Shown: positions 17,818-27,620 of the stretch, piece by piece
Layout of the letters: every line of letters starts with the position of its first letter
Position numbering within the stretch: the stretch's first letter is position 1
Origin: Deltaproteobacteria bacterium
Lineage (GTDB): Bacteria > JADJOY01
DNA length: 64,000 bases
Reading direction: 5' to 3'
Assembly (NCBI GenBank): GCA_016713535.1
Contig: JADJOY010000004.1
Coordinates: 62,001 to 126,000, forward strand
The notes under the pieces: generated by a model
The model's database searches: none
What the model was told of the DNA's origin: nothing
Seen by the model: the letters and a program-made list of their open reading frames with translations, nothing else
Program-made: the position numbers and the translations under genes

Positions 17818-19132
17818 ATGAACGCCTCCGGAACTACCCTCGATTCACGCCTGATCTCGTGGCGCTGGCGCGTCTTCTTCAGCACCTACCTCTGCTACTT
17901 CGGCATGTATTTCTGCCGGAAGCCGTTCTACGTGGCCAAGGCCGGGCTGGGCGAGCACTTCCACCTGACCGCCACCTCGCTCGGCCTGCTCGAGACGGCG
18001 TACCTGCTGGCCTACACCGTGGGGCAGTTCGCGGCCGGCGGGATCGGTAATCGCGTCGGGCCGCGGGTGACGCTCATCTTCGGCATGATCGCGTCGATCC
18101 TCGCGAACCTGGCGTTCGGCGTGACCGACGTCTTCGTGCTGTTCGTGATCGCGATGGTCGTGAACGGGATCGGCCAGGCGACCGGCTGGTCGGGCGGTGT
18201 GGGAACCATGGGCAACTGGTTCCACAAGCGCGAGCGCGGCACGTGGATGGGCTGGTGGGCGACCAACTACCAGTTCGGCGGGTTCGCCGCGACCTTCCTC
18301 GCCTCGTGGCTGCTCGGCCACTACGGCGTGAGCGCGAGCTTCTTCGGTGGCGCCGCCGTGCTGGTCGCGATCCTGCTCTTCTTCGTTCCCAATCAGCGCA
18401 ACCGCCCCGAGGACGTGGGGCTGCCGCCGGTCGAGGATCCGGTCGATGTGGACGAGTCTGGCGCCGCTGCCGAGCGCCTCGGCGACGAGCCGGCTCGCGA
18501 GATCGCCGTCTCGGACGAGACCGGCTGGAGCCGTGACGCGATCGTGACCGTGCTGCTGGTCGGCACCTTCTATTTCTTCGTCAAGTTCATCCGCTACGCG
18601 TTGTGGTCGTGGGTGCCGTATTTCCTCAAGCTCAACTACGCGCAGAGCGCCGAGGCGAGCGGCTACCTGTCGACGCTCTTTCGACTTCGCCGGAATCCCC
18701 GGCGTGATCGTGGCCGGGTGGCTCTCGGACCGGTTCTTCCGGTCGCGGCGCACCATCGTGAGCTTTCTCTTTCTGCTCGGCCTGACCGCTTCGTGCCTGG
18801 TCATGTGGAAACTGGGCGGCACCTCGCTCGCGGTGTTCGGCGCGGCGCTGCTGCTGATCGGCTTCACGCTCTACGGGCCGGACGCGCTCATGACGGGCGC
18901 CGGCGCGATCGAGGTCGGCTCGCGCGCGAACGCCACCCTGGCCGCGGGCATCATCAACGGCATGGGCCAGGTGGGCGCGGTGGTTCAGGCGCTCGCGATC
19001 GGCAAGCTCTACGACAAGCTGGGCGGTCAGCTCGGGCCAATCTTCCTCTTGCTGGTGGGCTCGGCGGTGATGGCGACGCTCTTGCTCGGCGTCGTCCTGA
19101 TCCGCAACCGGCTCGGGAAGTCCGCGCTGTAG
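17818..19132 (+). CDS. MFS transporter, GlpT/UhpT-like OPA family (frameshifted)
   Basis: A twelve-helix inner-membrane carrier of the organophosphate:phosphate antiporter type. The N-terminus RVFFSTYLCYFGMYFCRKPF and NGIGQATGWSGGVGTMGNWF are typical of GlpT/UhpT/UhpC-like proteins, which exchange sugar phosphates or glycerol 3-phosphate for phosphate. The frame breaks near 18680: STLF is followed one frame over by DFAGIPGVIVAGWLSDRF, exactly what restoring CTCTTC for CTCTTTC gives. An extra T in a short T-run is the simplest cause. The central loop (about 200-240) is acidic. The second half ends LGVVLIRNRLGKSAL at 19132. Confidence 0.85.
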
Positions 19133-19170
19133 TTTCCGCACCCCCAAGAAAGCCGTGTCGGCCCGGCGAC

Positions 19171-19230
19171 GGGGGATGGAACCCCCGCCGCTACGATGCC
19201 TTTCGTAGCGCGGGGGGCTCCGTCCCCCCG
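19171..19230. repeat. Cluster of three adjacent hairpins
   Basis: Three inverted repeats lie back to back: GGGGG/CCCCC (19171-19175, 19182-19186), CGCTACGA/TCGTAGCG (19189-19196, 19203-19210, loop TGCCTT) and CGGGGGG/CCCCCCG (19211-19217, 19224-19230). It lies in the 225-base spacer between the MFS carrier and the diiron protein. A similar GGGGATGAACCCC fragment is at about 1035-1048, in the gap upstream of the window's first gene. This looks like a dispersed structured intergenic element. Confidence 0.6.
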
Positions 19231-19357
19231 CGGCGCGAGCTGGCCGCTTCGGTTCCGGTCTCGATTGACGCCCGATTCGGCCCGGAAGTAGCGTGAAGGA
19301 CCGGCCCATGGAGGCCGGACGTGCGAGAGCCCGAGCCGGGTCTCGCGGAGGATTCGC

Positions 19358-20386
19358 ATGGCGCTCTTCCCCGAACATCGCCACGAGATGGAGCGGTTCC
19401 AGCGCATCGACCTCCCTGCCGACCAGGCCGAGACCTTGCGCCGTCTCCAGGACGTCGACGTACCGCTCACGCTCCACTGGCAATGGGACTACACGCTCGG
19501 CGAGGACCACCTGAAAGCGCTCTACGAGAAGGGGAAGAGCGGCCAGTGGAACGCGCAGACCGACGTCGACTGGTCGGTGCCCCTCGCCGACGGCGACTGG
19601 CTCGCCAACCCCGAGAGCTCGATCCTCGCCAACGTGCTCTCGATCGTGGGCCGCGACGAAGCGACCCGCAAGCAGGCGGTGGTCGACGAGATCGGCTTCA
19701 CGATGTCGCAGCTCCTCCACGGCGAGCAGGCGGCGCTCCAGCTCACCGCCCAGCTCGTCAACGCGATCCCGGACATGGACGCGAAGTTCTACGCCGCGAG
19801 CCAGGTGGTGGACGAGGCGCGCCATTGCGAGGTGTTCGCGAGCTTCCTCGAGCGCAAGGTCGGCCACATCGATCCCATCGACCCCGTCCTCAAGCATCTT
19901 CTGGACCAGCTCCTCAGTGCCGCCGAGTGGTGGAAGAAGGCGGTCGGGATGCAGGTGCTGTTCGAGGGCGTGGCGCTCGGGGTCTTCGCGGGGCTCGAGC
20001 AGAACGTGCGGAATCCGTTGCTGCGCGACATCCTGCGGCGCGTGACCATCGACGAGGCGCGCCATGCCGCCTTCGGCTTCCACTCGCTCAAGCGTCAGCT
20101 CCCCCACCTCTCGTCGGTGGAACGGGATCAACTCGAGGACTGGACGTTCGAGATCCTCGAGTGCCTCTTCAACTCGTCGGGCAAGGGCATGACGGAGCTG
20201 CTCGGGCCGAAGTACGGCCTCGATCCCTTCCGCCTGCTGCGCGGCACGCTGCGCTCGGACGGCTGGAAGTGGAGCCAGATGTACCTCTACAACCACACCG
20301 TGCTGCCCAACCTCAAGAACCTCGGGATCCTCACCGAGCGCACGCGCCGAGGGTACGTAGGGCTGGGGTTGCTTCCCGACGCGTGA
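19358..20386 (+). CDS. Ferritin-like diiron carboxylate protein
   Basis: A 342-residue soluble protein with a complete diiron ligand set: E123 (LLHGEQAAL), E153 and H156 (VVDEARHCEVF), E203 (LFEGVALGVF), E233 and H236 (TIDEARHAAFGF). The ligand spacing of about 30, 50 and 30 residues is closer to acyl-ACP desaturases and AurF-like N-oxygenases than to ribonucleotide reductase R2. Such proteins activate O2 for desaturation, hydroxylation or N-oxygenation. A GGAGG site precedes the ATG. No electron-transfer partner is adjacent. The substrate is not known. Confidence 0.8.
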   Translation: MALFPEHRHEMERFQRIDLPADQAETLRRLQDVDVPLTLHWQWDYTLGEDHLKALYEKGKSGQWNAQTDVDWSVPLADGDWLANPESSILANVLSIVGRDEATRKQAVVDEIGFTMSQLLHGEQAALQLTAQLVNAIPDMDAKFYAASQVVDEARHCEVFASFLERKVGHIDPIDPVLKHLLDQLLSAAEWWKKAVGMQVLFEGVALGVFAGLEQNVRNPLLRDILRRVTIDEARHAAFGFHSLKRQLPHLSSVERDQLEDWTFEILECLFNSSGKGMTELLGPKYGLDPFRLLRGTLRSDGWKWSQMYLYNHTVLPNLKNLGILTERTRRGYVGLGLLPDA

Positions 20387-20393
20387 TCGGCGC

Positions 20394-21041
20394 CTACGGC
20401 ACCAGGTCGAAGACGACCGGCGGCTGGATCGGCTCGTAGAAGACGTCGCAGCTCGCCGCGTTCACGAGCGTGGTCACGCCCGCGCGGGTGACGCCGGCTC
20501 CCTCGTGGATGTGGCCGAACACGTGGAAACGTGGTGCGATCCGCTCCACGGCCGCGAGCAGATCCTCGCAGCCGACGTGCTGGCTGCCAAAGGTGGTGCG
20601 ATCGCCGTGGCCGAGCGGCGGACCGTGGGTGACGAGCACGTCGGTGTCGGTGGGGATGAGCGCCCACTTCTCGCGCAGGGGGCCACCGCGAGGGAGGTTG
20701 AACGCCCAGTCGAGGAACTCGGGCTGCCATGGGCTGCCATAGAACTTCCAGCCTTCGATCGTGATCGCCTGGTCCTCCAGGTAGATCGCGTGGCGGAGGC
20801 GGGCCCGGGCGTCGTCGGGCTGCCGCTGGAAGCACCAGTCGTGGTTCCCGGCGATCACGATCTTGTGGGGATGAGGCAGCGCCGCGAGGAAGGCGTCGAA
20901 GGCGCCGACCTCTTCGAGCTCGCCGTGCTTGGTGAGGTCGCCGGCGTGGATCAGCAGGTCGCCGGGCGGGAGGGTGACACGCTCGTGGTAGCCGTGCGTG
21001 TCGCTCCAGGCGACCACACGGAGCGCGCGGCGGGTCGTCAC
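20394..21041 (-). CDS. Calcineurin-like metallophosphoesterase
   Basis: A 215-residue dimetal phosphoesterase. Motifs are WSDTHGYH, HAGDLTKHG, AGNHDWCF, VTHGPPLGHGD and FGHIHEGAG, in order. It resembles the UPF0046/MPPED group of small phosphoesterases, for which the natural substrate (often a cyclic nucleotide or phosphodiester) is unclear. The GTG at 21041 is preferred: it lies 8 bases after the OsmC stop and avoids a 67-base overlap produced by the in-frame start at 21116. It ends 7 bases from the convergent diiron gene. Confidence 0.88.
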   Translation of the reverse strand: MTTRRALRVVAWSDTHGYHERVTLPPGDLLIHAGDLTKHGELEEVGAFDAFLAALPHPHKIVIAGNHDWCFQRQPDDARARLRHAIYLEDQAITIEGWKFYGSPWQPEFLDWAFNLPRGGPLREKWALIPTDTDVLVTHGPPLGHGDRTTFGSQHVGCEDLLAAVERIAPRFHVFGHIHEGAGVTRAGVTTLVNAASCDVFYEPIQPPVVFDLVP

Positions 21042-21049
21042 GTCGGTCG

Positions 21050-21460
21050 TCAGTCCGAGTACCGGAAGTCGATCGGCACCTCGATCGCCGGGCTCAGGCT
21101 CTCGGCCACCGGACATGTGTGAGCGGTGCGCTCCATGAGCGCGCGCTGTTCGGCGCTCAGCTGGCGCGGCATGTCGATGGCGACCTCTAGCTTGCCGATG
21201 CGCCGGGTCGGCTCGCTCACCATGTGCTTGGCGACGCGCACCCGGGTGCCCCCCGCCGAAAAGGAGTGGCGGCGCGCGACGATGTCCATCGTCGTGGCGA
21301 TGCAGGTGCCGAGCGCCGTCGCCACCAGATCGGTGGGCGAGAAGCTCTCGCCGCGGCCCATGTTGTCCTTGGGAGCGTCGGTGGCGAGCTGAGTGCTGGA
21401 CGGGCCGTGGACGGCCGTCGTGTGAAGATCACCCTCGTAGCGGATCTCGATCTCGACCAT
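21050..21460 (-). CDS. OsmC family peroxidase-like protein
   Basis: A 136-residue homodimeric protein of the OsmC/YhfA family, which reduces organic hydroperoxides with two cysteines. The reactive pair is C53 (ALGTCIATTMDI) and C116 (AHTCPVAESL). SFSPTDLVATALG is the substrate-side helix. It lies between the unknown protein (53-base gap) and the phosphoesterase (8-base gap) on the same strand, so all may form one transcript controlled by the TetR gene upstream. Confidence 0.92.
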   Translation of the reverse strand: MVEIEIRYEGDLHTTAVHGPSSTQLATDAPKDNMGRGESFSPTDLVATALGTCIATTMDIVARRHSFSAGGTRVRVAKHMVSEPTRRIGKLEVAIDMPRQLSAEQRALMERTAHTCPVAESLSPAIEVPIDFRYSD

Positions 21461-21513
21461 GGGGAGCCTCGCAGCAATGCGTTCCCCTCAGTATCGACGG
21501 CACGCGAGGTGGG

Positions 21514-22361
21514 TCAAGCGGCGCGTCGATACGGGCTCTCGAGCGTGCCGGCGCGATACGCGGCCGCAGGCTCGGGATCGCAGTAGGTCGGATCGAGGAC
21601 ACGACGCCGGCGGTGGGCGAGGAGCGCGCCGAGGCTGCGCGGCAACCGGTTTGCGTAGCGCATGAACGCGGGCAGGGTGCCGAAGGTGTGCTCGGCGAGG
21701 CGGAACTCCGCGCTCGATCGCGCGCGGCCCTGCTCGCGCAGGAGATGCGGCGAGTCCGGGTTCGCTCGGTACGTGCGGACGTAGTCGAGGAGGCGGCGGT
21801 GGTAGCTCGGGTCTCGACGATGGCGCTGATGGTGCCGGCGCGGGGATGGGTACCGGCGAGCATCTGCTCGAGCTCGCGCTCGAGGGCCTCGAGGCCATCG
21901 TCGAACATGTCGAGGATCTGCAGGTCGTAGATCGGGTTGGCGTGGGTGACCTGCATGAGGTGGCCGATGATCGTGTCCCGGCGTGACAGGAGACCCACGG
22001 GGTCGATCACCGAGACGGGGTCGTCGAGAAACCGCAGCACCTGGTGAAACCGGAAGTCGATGCCCTGGGTCTCGTAGTAGTCGGCCGCGCCCGGGACGAT
22101 GAAGAACTGCACCATGTCGAGGCCGCCGAAGCCGAGCTGCGCGCGGGTGGGGATCTGCGTCAGGTAACCGCGCTCGGCGAGACGCGCGAGGCGCCGGTCG
22201 ATCTCGCGCTGGCTGGCGTAGAGGGCGACGGTGCCCGCGAGGCGGGCGAGCTTGTCGCGCCACTGGCGGGGACCGCCCGCGGCGGTGGCGAGAAGGCGCA
22301 GCGGTGAGGCGGTCTTGCGCGCGGTGGTCTCGGTGGCGGAGGGCGTGGCGACGTTCTTCAT
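21514..22361 (-). CDS. Conserved protein of unknown function (frameshifted)
   Basis: I do not recognise this family. The first part (to about residue 182) is MKNVATPSATETTARKTASP followed by an alanine-rich segment and then YLTQIPTRAQLGFGGLDMVQ, RFHQVLRFLDDPVSVIDP and LSRRDTIIGHLMQVTHANP. The frame breaks near 21815 and resumes as YHRRLLDYVRTYRANPDSP, then EHTFGTLPAFMRYANRLP to the stop at 21514; one missing base explains it. There are no clear transmembrane helices or known catalytic motifs. Its ATG overlaps the TetR stop (ATGA), so it is translated with the regulator and is probably under its control. Confidence 0.65.
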
Positions 22362-23071
22362 GAATGGCTCCGGGTGGTGGGGCGGCCCGCGCGCCGCGCG
22401 GGGACCGGTTCGGCGGAGGACTCGGACGGGCCGCCAGGCACGGCGACGCCGCCGATCGCGCCCAGCGACAGACGCGTCAGCAACTCGGCGAGCTCGCCGC
22501 GCGGCACGGTGTCGTCGAAGAGCGAGAAGAGCCCGACCCGCATCCACAGGCCGAGGAGCGCGTGCCCGACGAGAGCGGGGTAGGGGATGGTCACGCCCAG
22601 CTCGGAGGCGGCCCGTTCCAGGAGCTGACGCACCCAACGAGCGGCGCCCGGGCTCACGCCGTCGTGGAGGCGGCGCACGTCGAGGCCGAGGCTCGCGCGC
22701 TCGGCGAAGGCGCGCAGAAGCTCGCGGTGATCGTGCCAGACGGAGAGGCACTCGCCGGCGAGGATCCGCACCCGTGCGGCGAGGTCGGGCACGTCCTCGT
22801 CTCTTGCGCGCGGGGAGAGAGCGGCCCACGCCGCTTCCAGACGCGCCACCAGCTCGGCGTCGAGCTCGTCGAGGAGCTCGTCGAGGATCGCCTCCTTGCT
22901 GGCGAAGTGTACGTACATCGTTCCCTGCGCGACGCCGGCGGCGCGCGCGATGTCGCCGATCTGCGTCTCCTGGTAGCCGCGGCGCCCGAAGCACGCGCGA
23001 GCCGCCTCCTTGAGGGCCTCCCGGGTGCGGGCCTTCTGAGCGGTGCGAGAGGTCGTGGCGGGGTCGCGCAT
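22358..23071 (-). CDS. TetR/AcrR-family transcriptional regulator
   Basis: A 237-residue repressor-type protein. The N-terminal helix-turn-helix is visible as EALKEAARACFGRRGYQETQ then IGDIARAAGVAQGTMYVHFA, followed by SKEAILDELLDEL. Residues 60-200 are the helical ligand domain; the last 30 residues are proline/serine-rich. The stop overlaps the next start by four bases. An operator-like palindromic stretch lies just upstream (23086-23118), consistent with autoregulation of this gene and the genes downstream of it. Confidence 0.93.
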   Translation of the reverse strand: MRDPATTSRTAQKARTREALKEAARACFGRRGYQETQIGDIARAAGVAQGTMYVHFASKEAILDELLDELDAELVARLEAAWAALSPRARDEDVPDLAARVRILAGECLSVWHDHRELLRAFAERASLGLDVRRLHDGVSPGAARWVRQLLERAASELGVTIPYPALVGHALLGLWMRVGLFSLFDDTVPRGELAELLTRLSLGAIGGVAVPGGPSESSAEPVPARRAGRPTTRSHS

Positions 23072-23085
23072 GGGTGGGACGCTGT

Positions 23086-23118
23086 ATGAAGTGAATTCAG
23101 TGAATCATATTCATCAGC
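23086..23118. promoter_or_regulatory. Candidate TetR operator
   Basis: Two adjacent AT-rich palindromes stand out: TGAATTCA (23092-23099) and TGAAT-CAT-ATTCA (23101-23113), 20-45 bases before the TetR ATG at 23071. The repeated TGAAT half-site suggests two dimers bound side by side. Confidence 0.6.
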
Positions 23119-23159
23119 ATGGCGCAAGCTGGACCACGATCGACGCCCGCCGGCGGGAG

Positions 23160-24119
23160 TCAGGCCTCGAGGTCGGGCCGCAGCAGCAGCCGCGTGGGAC
23201 GCAAGACGGAACGCGCTTCGCTCGTGCCGACGGCGAGCGCGACGAGATGGCCCGCGCGGCGAAGCAGCACGCGCTCTCCATCGCCTGGCGGCGCGACCTC
23301 GCCCTCGAGCCCGTCCATGCCGATCGCGGCGCCATGGGCGACGGCCCTCGCACCCGCCGCCGACAGGTCCAGGGCGCGCCGGCCCGGGAACTCGAGGGCG
23401 TCGAGTGGGATCGACGCGCGTGTGATGGCCGCCGCGGGGGACTGACCGAGCAGCTCCCCGAGCGAAGCGGAGCGTTCGATCGCGAAGCCACCGGAGCGGA
23501 TGCGGCGCAGGCTCGCGAGGTGCCCCTCGGTGCCGAGACGGTGCGCAAGCTCCTCCCCGAGCACGCGCACGTACGTGCCCTTCGAGCACACCACGCGCAG
23601 ACGTAGCCGATCGAGCGTGAGCCCGGTCACTTCGAGAGCGTGAATGGTCACGGAGCGCGCGGCGCGCTCCACGACCTCGCCGCGTCGCGCCTTCTCGTAG
23701 AGCCGCTCGCCGCCGACGTGTACCGCGGAGTACATGGGCGGGACCTGGAGGATCTCGCCGACGAAGGCGTCGCGCGCGCGGGCGAGCTCGTCCGCCCCGA
23801 GCGCCGGGAGCGCGGCGGTGGCCGTCACCCGCCCCGTGACGTCGCCGGTATCGGTCGCGGCGCCGAGGGCGAGATCCGCTTCGTATTCCTTCTCGCCGTC
23901 GCCGAGAGCGTCGGCGAGCTTGGTCGCCTCGCCCAGGCAGAGCGGCAAGACACCGGTGGCGAACGGGTCGAGGGTACCGATGAAGCCGAGCTTGCGTCGT
24001 CGGCCGAGGAGCGGTCGGAGGCGCCGGATGACGTCGAACGAGCCGAGCCGCGCGGGCTTGTCTACGATCAGCAGGCCATCGGGGACGTCGGCGGCCCGGA
24101 AGCTCGGCGCACCGCTCAC
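23160..24119 (-). CDS. truB: tRNA pseudouridine(55) synthase
   Basis: A 319-residue enzyme that makes pseudouridine 55 in the T-loop of tRNA. The catalytic aspartate is D51 in GFIGTLDPFATGVL. GLLIVDKPARLGSFDVI opens the domain; YSAVHVGGERLYEKARRGE and VVCSKGTYVRVLGEELAHRLG are typical. The C-terminal 100 residues are the PUA-like part. Last gene of the rimP-nusA-infB operon; its start overlaps the rbfA stop by four bases. Confidence 0.96.
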   Translation of the reverse strand: MSGAPSFRAADVPDGLLIVDKPARLGSFDVIRRLRPLLGRRRKLGFIGTLDPFATGVLPLCLGEATKLADALGDGEKEYEADLALGAATDTGDVTGRVTATAALPALGADELARARDAFVGEILQVPPMYSAVHVGGERLYEKARRGEVVERAARSVTIHALEVTGLTLDRLRLRVVCSKGTYVRVLGEELAHRLGTEGHLASLRRIRSGGFAIERSASLGELLGQSPAAAITRASIPLDALEFPGRRALDLSAAGARAVAHGAAIGMDGLEGEVAPPGDGERVLLRRAGHLVALAVGTSEARSVLRPTRLLLRPDLEA

Positions 24120-24517
24120 GAGTCGTTCGGCTCGTCGGCCCCGCTCGCGTCGGGGGGATCGACGGGGCGGTCCTCGGCGTGGATGCGCTCGAGGATGCCC
24201 TCGACTTCCTGACCGAACGCCAGCGACTCGTCGCGCCGGAACACCACCTCGGGCGCGAACTTGAGCTGCAGGCGCCGCGCGACCTCGCGACGGAAGAACG
24301 GAGTCGCGCGCTTCAGGCCATCGGCCACGCGCTTGAGCGTCGCGTCGTCGCCCAACGCGCTGAAGTAAACGGTGGCCAGGCGGAGATCGGGCGACACGCG
24401 CGCCCCGGTCACGGTGGCGGCGACGAGCGCGGGGTCCTTGGCCTCCCCGCGCGACAGCATGCTCGCCACTTCCTCGTGGATGAGGTGGGCGACCCGGTCC
24501 TGGCGGCGCGTGGTCAC
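24116..24517 (-). CDS. rbfA: 30S ribosome-binding factor A
   Basis: A 133-residue KH-fold protein needed for 16S rRNA 5'-end maturation of the 30S subunit. [28 protein letters not shown] and [19 protein letters not shown], then [11 protein letters not shown], match the family. The short acidic tail is variable in the family. Four-base overlaps join it to ylxP upstream and truB downstream, so the three are translationally coupled. Confidence 0.95.
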   Translation of the reverse strand: MTTRRQDRVAHLIHEEVASMLSRGEAKDPALVAATVTGARVSPDLRLATVYFSALGDDATLKRVADGLKRATPFFRREVARRLQLKFAPEVVFRRDESLAFGQEVEGILERIHAEDRPVDPPDASGADEPNDS

Positions 24518-24828
24518 AGGTGCATGATCTCGATCTGCGAGTTGGCGACGATCGCGAGCGCCATGTTGTCGATGGCGTCGCGGATCTGGTCGAGCACGGA
24601 GTTCACGAAGCGGGTGTCGTTCGAGACCACCGCGAAGCCGATGCGGGCGCGACCCCAGAGGTCCTGGTCGCCCACCTCCGCGACGGCCACGTTGAAGCGG
24701 GCGCGGAGGCGGTCGACGGTGCTACGCACCACCTTGCGCTTTTCCTTGAGCGAGCGCGAGTCGGGGATGAGGAGGTCGACCCATCCGACCCCGACCACCA
24801 TCCCCGCTTCGTCGAAGTCCTGCATCAC
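24514..24828 (-). CDS. ylxP: DUF503 / YlxP-like protein
   Basis: A 104-residue small protein of the DUF503 family, commonly placed between infB and rbf[21 protein letters not shown] is the signature start, followed by [20 protein letters not shown]. Its role is thought to be in ribosome assembly but is not settled. It starts 69 bases downstream of the infB stop and overlaps rbfA by four bases. Confidence 0.93.
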   Translation of the reverse strand: MMQDFDEAGMVVGVGWVDLLIPDSRSLKEKRKVVRSTVDRLRARFNVAVAEVGDQDLWGRARIGFAVVSNDTRFVNSVLDQIRDAIDNMALAIVANSQIEIMHL

Positions 24829-24897
24829 GCGTGGGTTCGCGGCGCCGTGCGCCGCGGGCGACGAGTGCCGCCTCGATCCGAGGATCTCGTTCGGCCG

Positions 24898-27620
24898 TCA
24901 CCCGAGCGAGGGCCGGACCTCCTCGAGAATGTAGGACTCGACCACGTCACCTTGCTTGATGTCGCTGTAGCCGTCGAAGGAAAGCCCGCACTCGAAGCCT
25001 TCCTTCACCTCGCGGACGTCGTCCTTGAAGCGCCGGAGACTGCCGAGCTTGCCGTCGTGGACCACCACGTTGTCACGCAGCAAGCGAGCCTTCGAACCCC
25101 GCGTCACGGTCCCGTGGGTGATCATGCAGCCGCCCACCACGCCCACCTTGGGAATGGTGAAGATCTCCCGGATCTCGGCACGTCCCACGACCTGCTCGCG
25201 ATACTCCGGCTCGAGGAGGCCGGTCATGGCCTTCTGCATCTCGTCGAGCAGCTCGTAGATGATCGAGTAGCAGCGAACGTCGACGCCTTCCTTCTCGGCG
25301 AGGATCCGGGCGTTGACCTCGGGCCGGACGTGGAAGCCCACGATCACGGCGTTGGAGGCGCTGGCGAGCATCACGTCCGACTCGGCGATGGCACCCACGC
25401 CGCCGTGCAGGACCTTGACCTCGACCTTGGGCGTCGAGAGCTTGGCGAGCGCGGTGGTGACGGCCTCCACCGAGCCCTGCATGTCGGCCTTGAGGACGAT
25501 GCGAAGCTCCTTCGCCTCGCCGGCCGCCATCTTCTCGTAGAACTGCTCGAGGCTCATCTTCTGGGGAGCCGCCTGGGTCGATTCGCGCTGCTTGCGCACC
25601 AGCTCGTCGATGAACTGCTTCATCTTGGCGTCGTCCTTGACCACCAAGAGCAGGTCGCCGGCCTTCGGCACTCCCGACAGCCCGAGCACCTCGACCGGCA
25701 TCGCCGGCGTGGCCTCGCGGACCAGTGCGCCGCGCTCGCTCACCAGTGCCCGGACCTTGCCGTACTGCTTGCCGGTGATGAACGAGTCGCCCACCCGCAA
25801 CGTGCCTTCGTTCACGAGTACCGTTGCAACCGGACCACGGCCGCGCGTGAGCTTGGCCTCGATCACCACGCCACGTGCCGGCTTGTTGGGGTTGGACGTC
25901 AGCTCGAGGACGTCGGCCTGCAGCAGCACGATCTCGAGGAGATCCTCCACACCCAGCCGGTCTTTGCGCTAACGCGGACCACCGGCGTCTCGCCGCCCCA
26001 TTCCTCGGGTACGAGGCCGGCCGTGGCGAGCTGCTGGAGGACCTTGTCGGGATTGGCATCCGGGAGGTCCATCTTGTTGACGGCCACCACCACCGGCACC
26101 TCGGCGGCCTTGGCATGGGCCACGGCCTCGAGGGTCTGGGGCATGACACCGTCGTTGGCCGCGACCACCAGGATCACCAGATCGGTGACGTTGGCGCCGC
26201 GCGCGCGCATGGCCGTGAAGGCCTCGTGGCCCGGCGTGTCGAGGAAGGTGATCGCACGGTCGCGCGCGACCACCTGATATGCGCCGATGTGCTGGGTGAT
26301 CCCGCCGGCCTCGCCGCGGGCGACGTTGGTCGAGCGGATCGTGTCGAGGAGCGAGGTCTTGCCGTGGTCGACGTGACCCATGACCGTGACGACCGGCGGC
26401 CGCGTGAGCATGTCCTCGGTCTTGTCGTCGATGCGGTCGACCAAGTCCTCGAGCTCGAGCGAGACCTTCTCGACCTCGTAGCCGAACTCGTTGGCGATGA
26501 TCGCCGCCGTGTCGGCGTCGAGGGCCTCGTTGACCGTCACCATCTGGCCCATCTCGATCAGCTTGCGGATCATGTCGCTCGCCTTCACGGCGATGCGCTT
26601 CGCGAGATCGGCGACGGTGATGCTCTCGCCCATCCGCACGACCAGCTTGCTGGCTTTCGGCGTGGTGATCTGGGTGGCCTGCCCGCCCTTCTTGCCGCCC
26701 TTCTTCTTGCGTGGCGCGAAGCGCAGCATCGCCTCGCGGCGATCGCGGATCTCCGAGCCCTTCTCGAGACGGCGCTTGCGGAAGTCGACCTTGCGGCGGC
26801 CGGGTGCGCCGTCGGACGGCGCTTCGGCGGGCTTGTTCGCAGGGGCCGGCGCTCCGCCGACCGGAGGTCGCGTACGCGCGGCCTCACGCTGCTGGGCGGC
26901 CTGAGCGGCGCGAACCGCCTGCCGCTGAGCCTCGAGGTCGGCGTGGCGTTGCTGGACCGCCTGGATGTCGACGCGGCGGATGATGCGCGCGCCGCTCCCC
27001 GCAGGCCCGGGTGCAGCTGGCGCTGGAGTCGCTGGTGCGGCAGGCGGCGCTGCCGGAGGCGCAGACGCCTGGGCAGCGGGCGGCGTCGCTATTGGAGCGG
27101 GGGCAGGGGCCGGCGCGACGGCCGGCGCCGGAGCCTCGGGAGCCTTGGCCTCGACGATCGCTGCAGCGGCTGGAGTTGCCAGCTCGCTCTTCGGCGCGGG
27201 TGCGGAGGTTTCTGCGGCGACCTCGACTGCCACACGCGGCGCCGGAACCTCGACGGGTACGAGCTCCGGCTCGTGCTCGGGCTCGGATGGGGGGGCCGGC
27301 GGGAGGGCGACCGCGGGTGCAGGCACCTCGGCGGACGGCTCTGGCGCGGCCTCGGCCGACGCCTCGGCGACCGGCTCCACCTTGGCCTTGCGGCGGATGA
27401 CCTTCTTCCCGCCCTCCTTCTTGTCCCGCTCGATCGGCTCCGGGGCCTTCTGCGCCGGCGGCGCCTTCTTCTTGTAGACGGCCCTGAGTAACTCGAGCTC
27501 ACGGTCGCCGAGACTGCTCTGCGCCGTCGTGGCGTCGATTCCCAGCTCGTCGCACTTGTCGAGGAGATCCTCGACTTCGACGCCGTAGGTGCGCGAAAAC
27601 TCCGCAATTCGCATCGTCAT
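24898..27620 (-). CDS. infB: Translation initiation factor IF-2 (frameshifted)
   Basis: The GTPase that brings initiator tRNA to the 30S subunit. The N-terminus [20 protein letters not shown] is an IF2_N domain, followed by a long alanine/proline/glutamate-rich linker (about 60-270). The G domain has [25 protein letters not shown] and NKMDLPDA. Just after VRVSAKTG (G5) the frame breaks near 25957. Adding one C restores [19 protein letters not shown] and the rest of the protein (domains II-IV, ending [15 protein letters not shown]). An essential gene is unlikely to be truly broken. The ATG at 27620 overlaps the ylxR stop in TGATG. Confidence 0.93.

Noticed and set aside
17818-19132. MFS gene as a decayed pseudogene
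   Set aside because: Both halves are well conserved and one extra T explains the shift, so an error is more likely.
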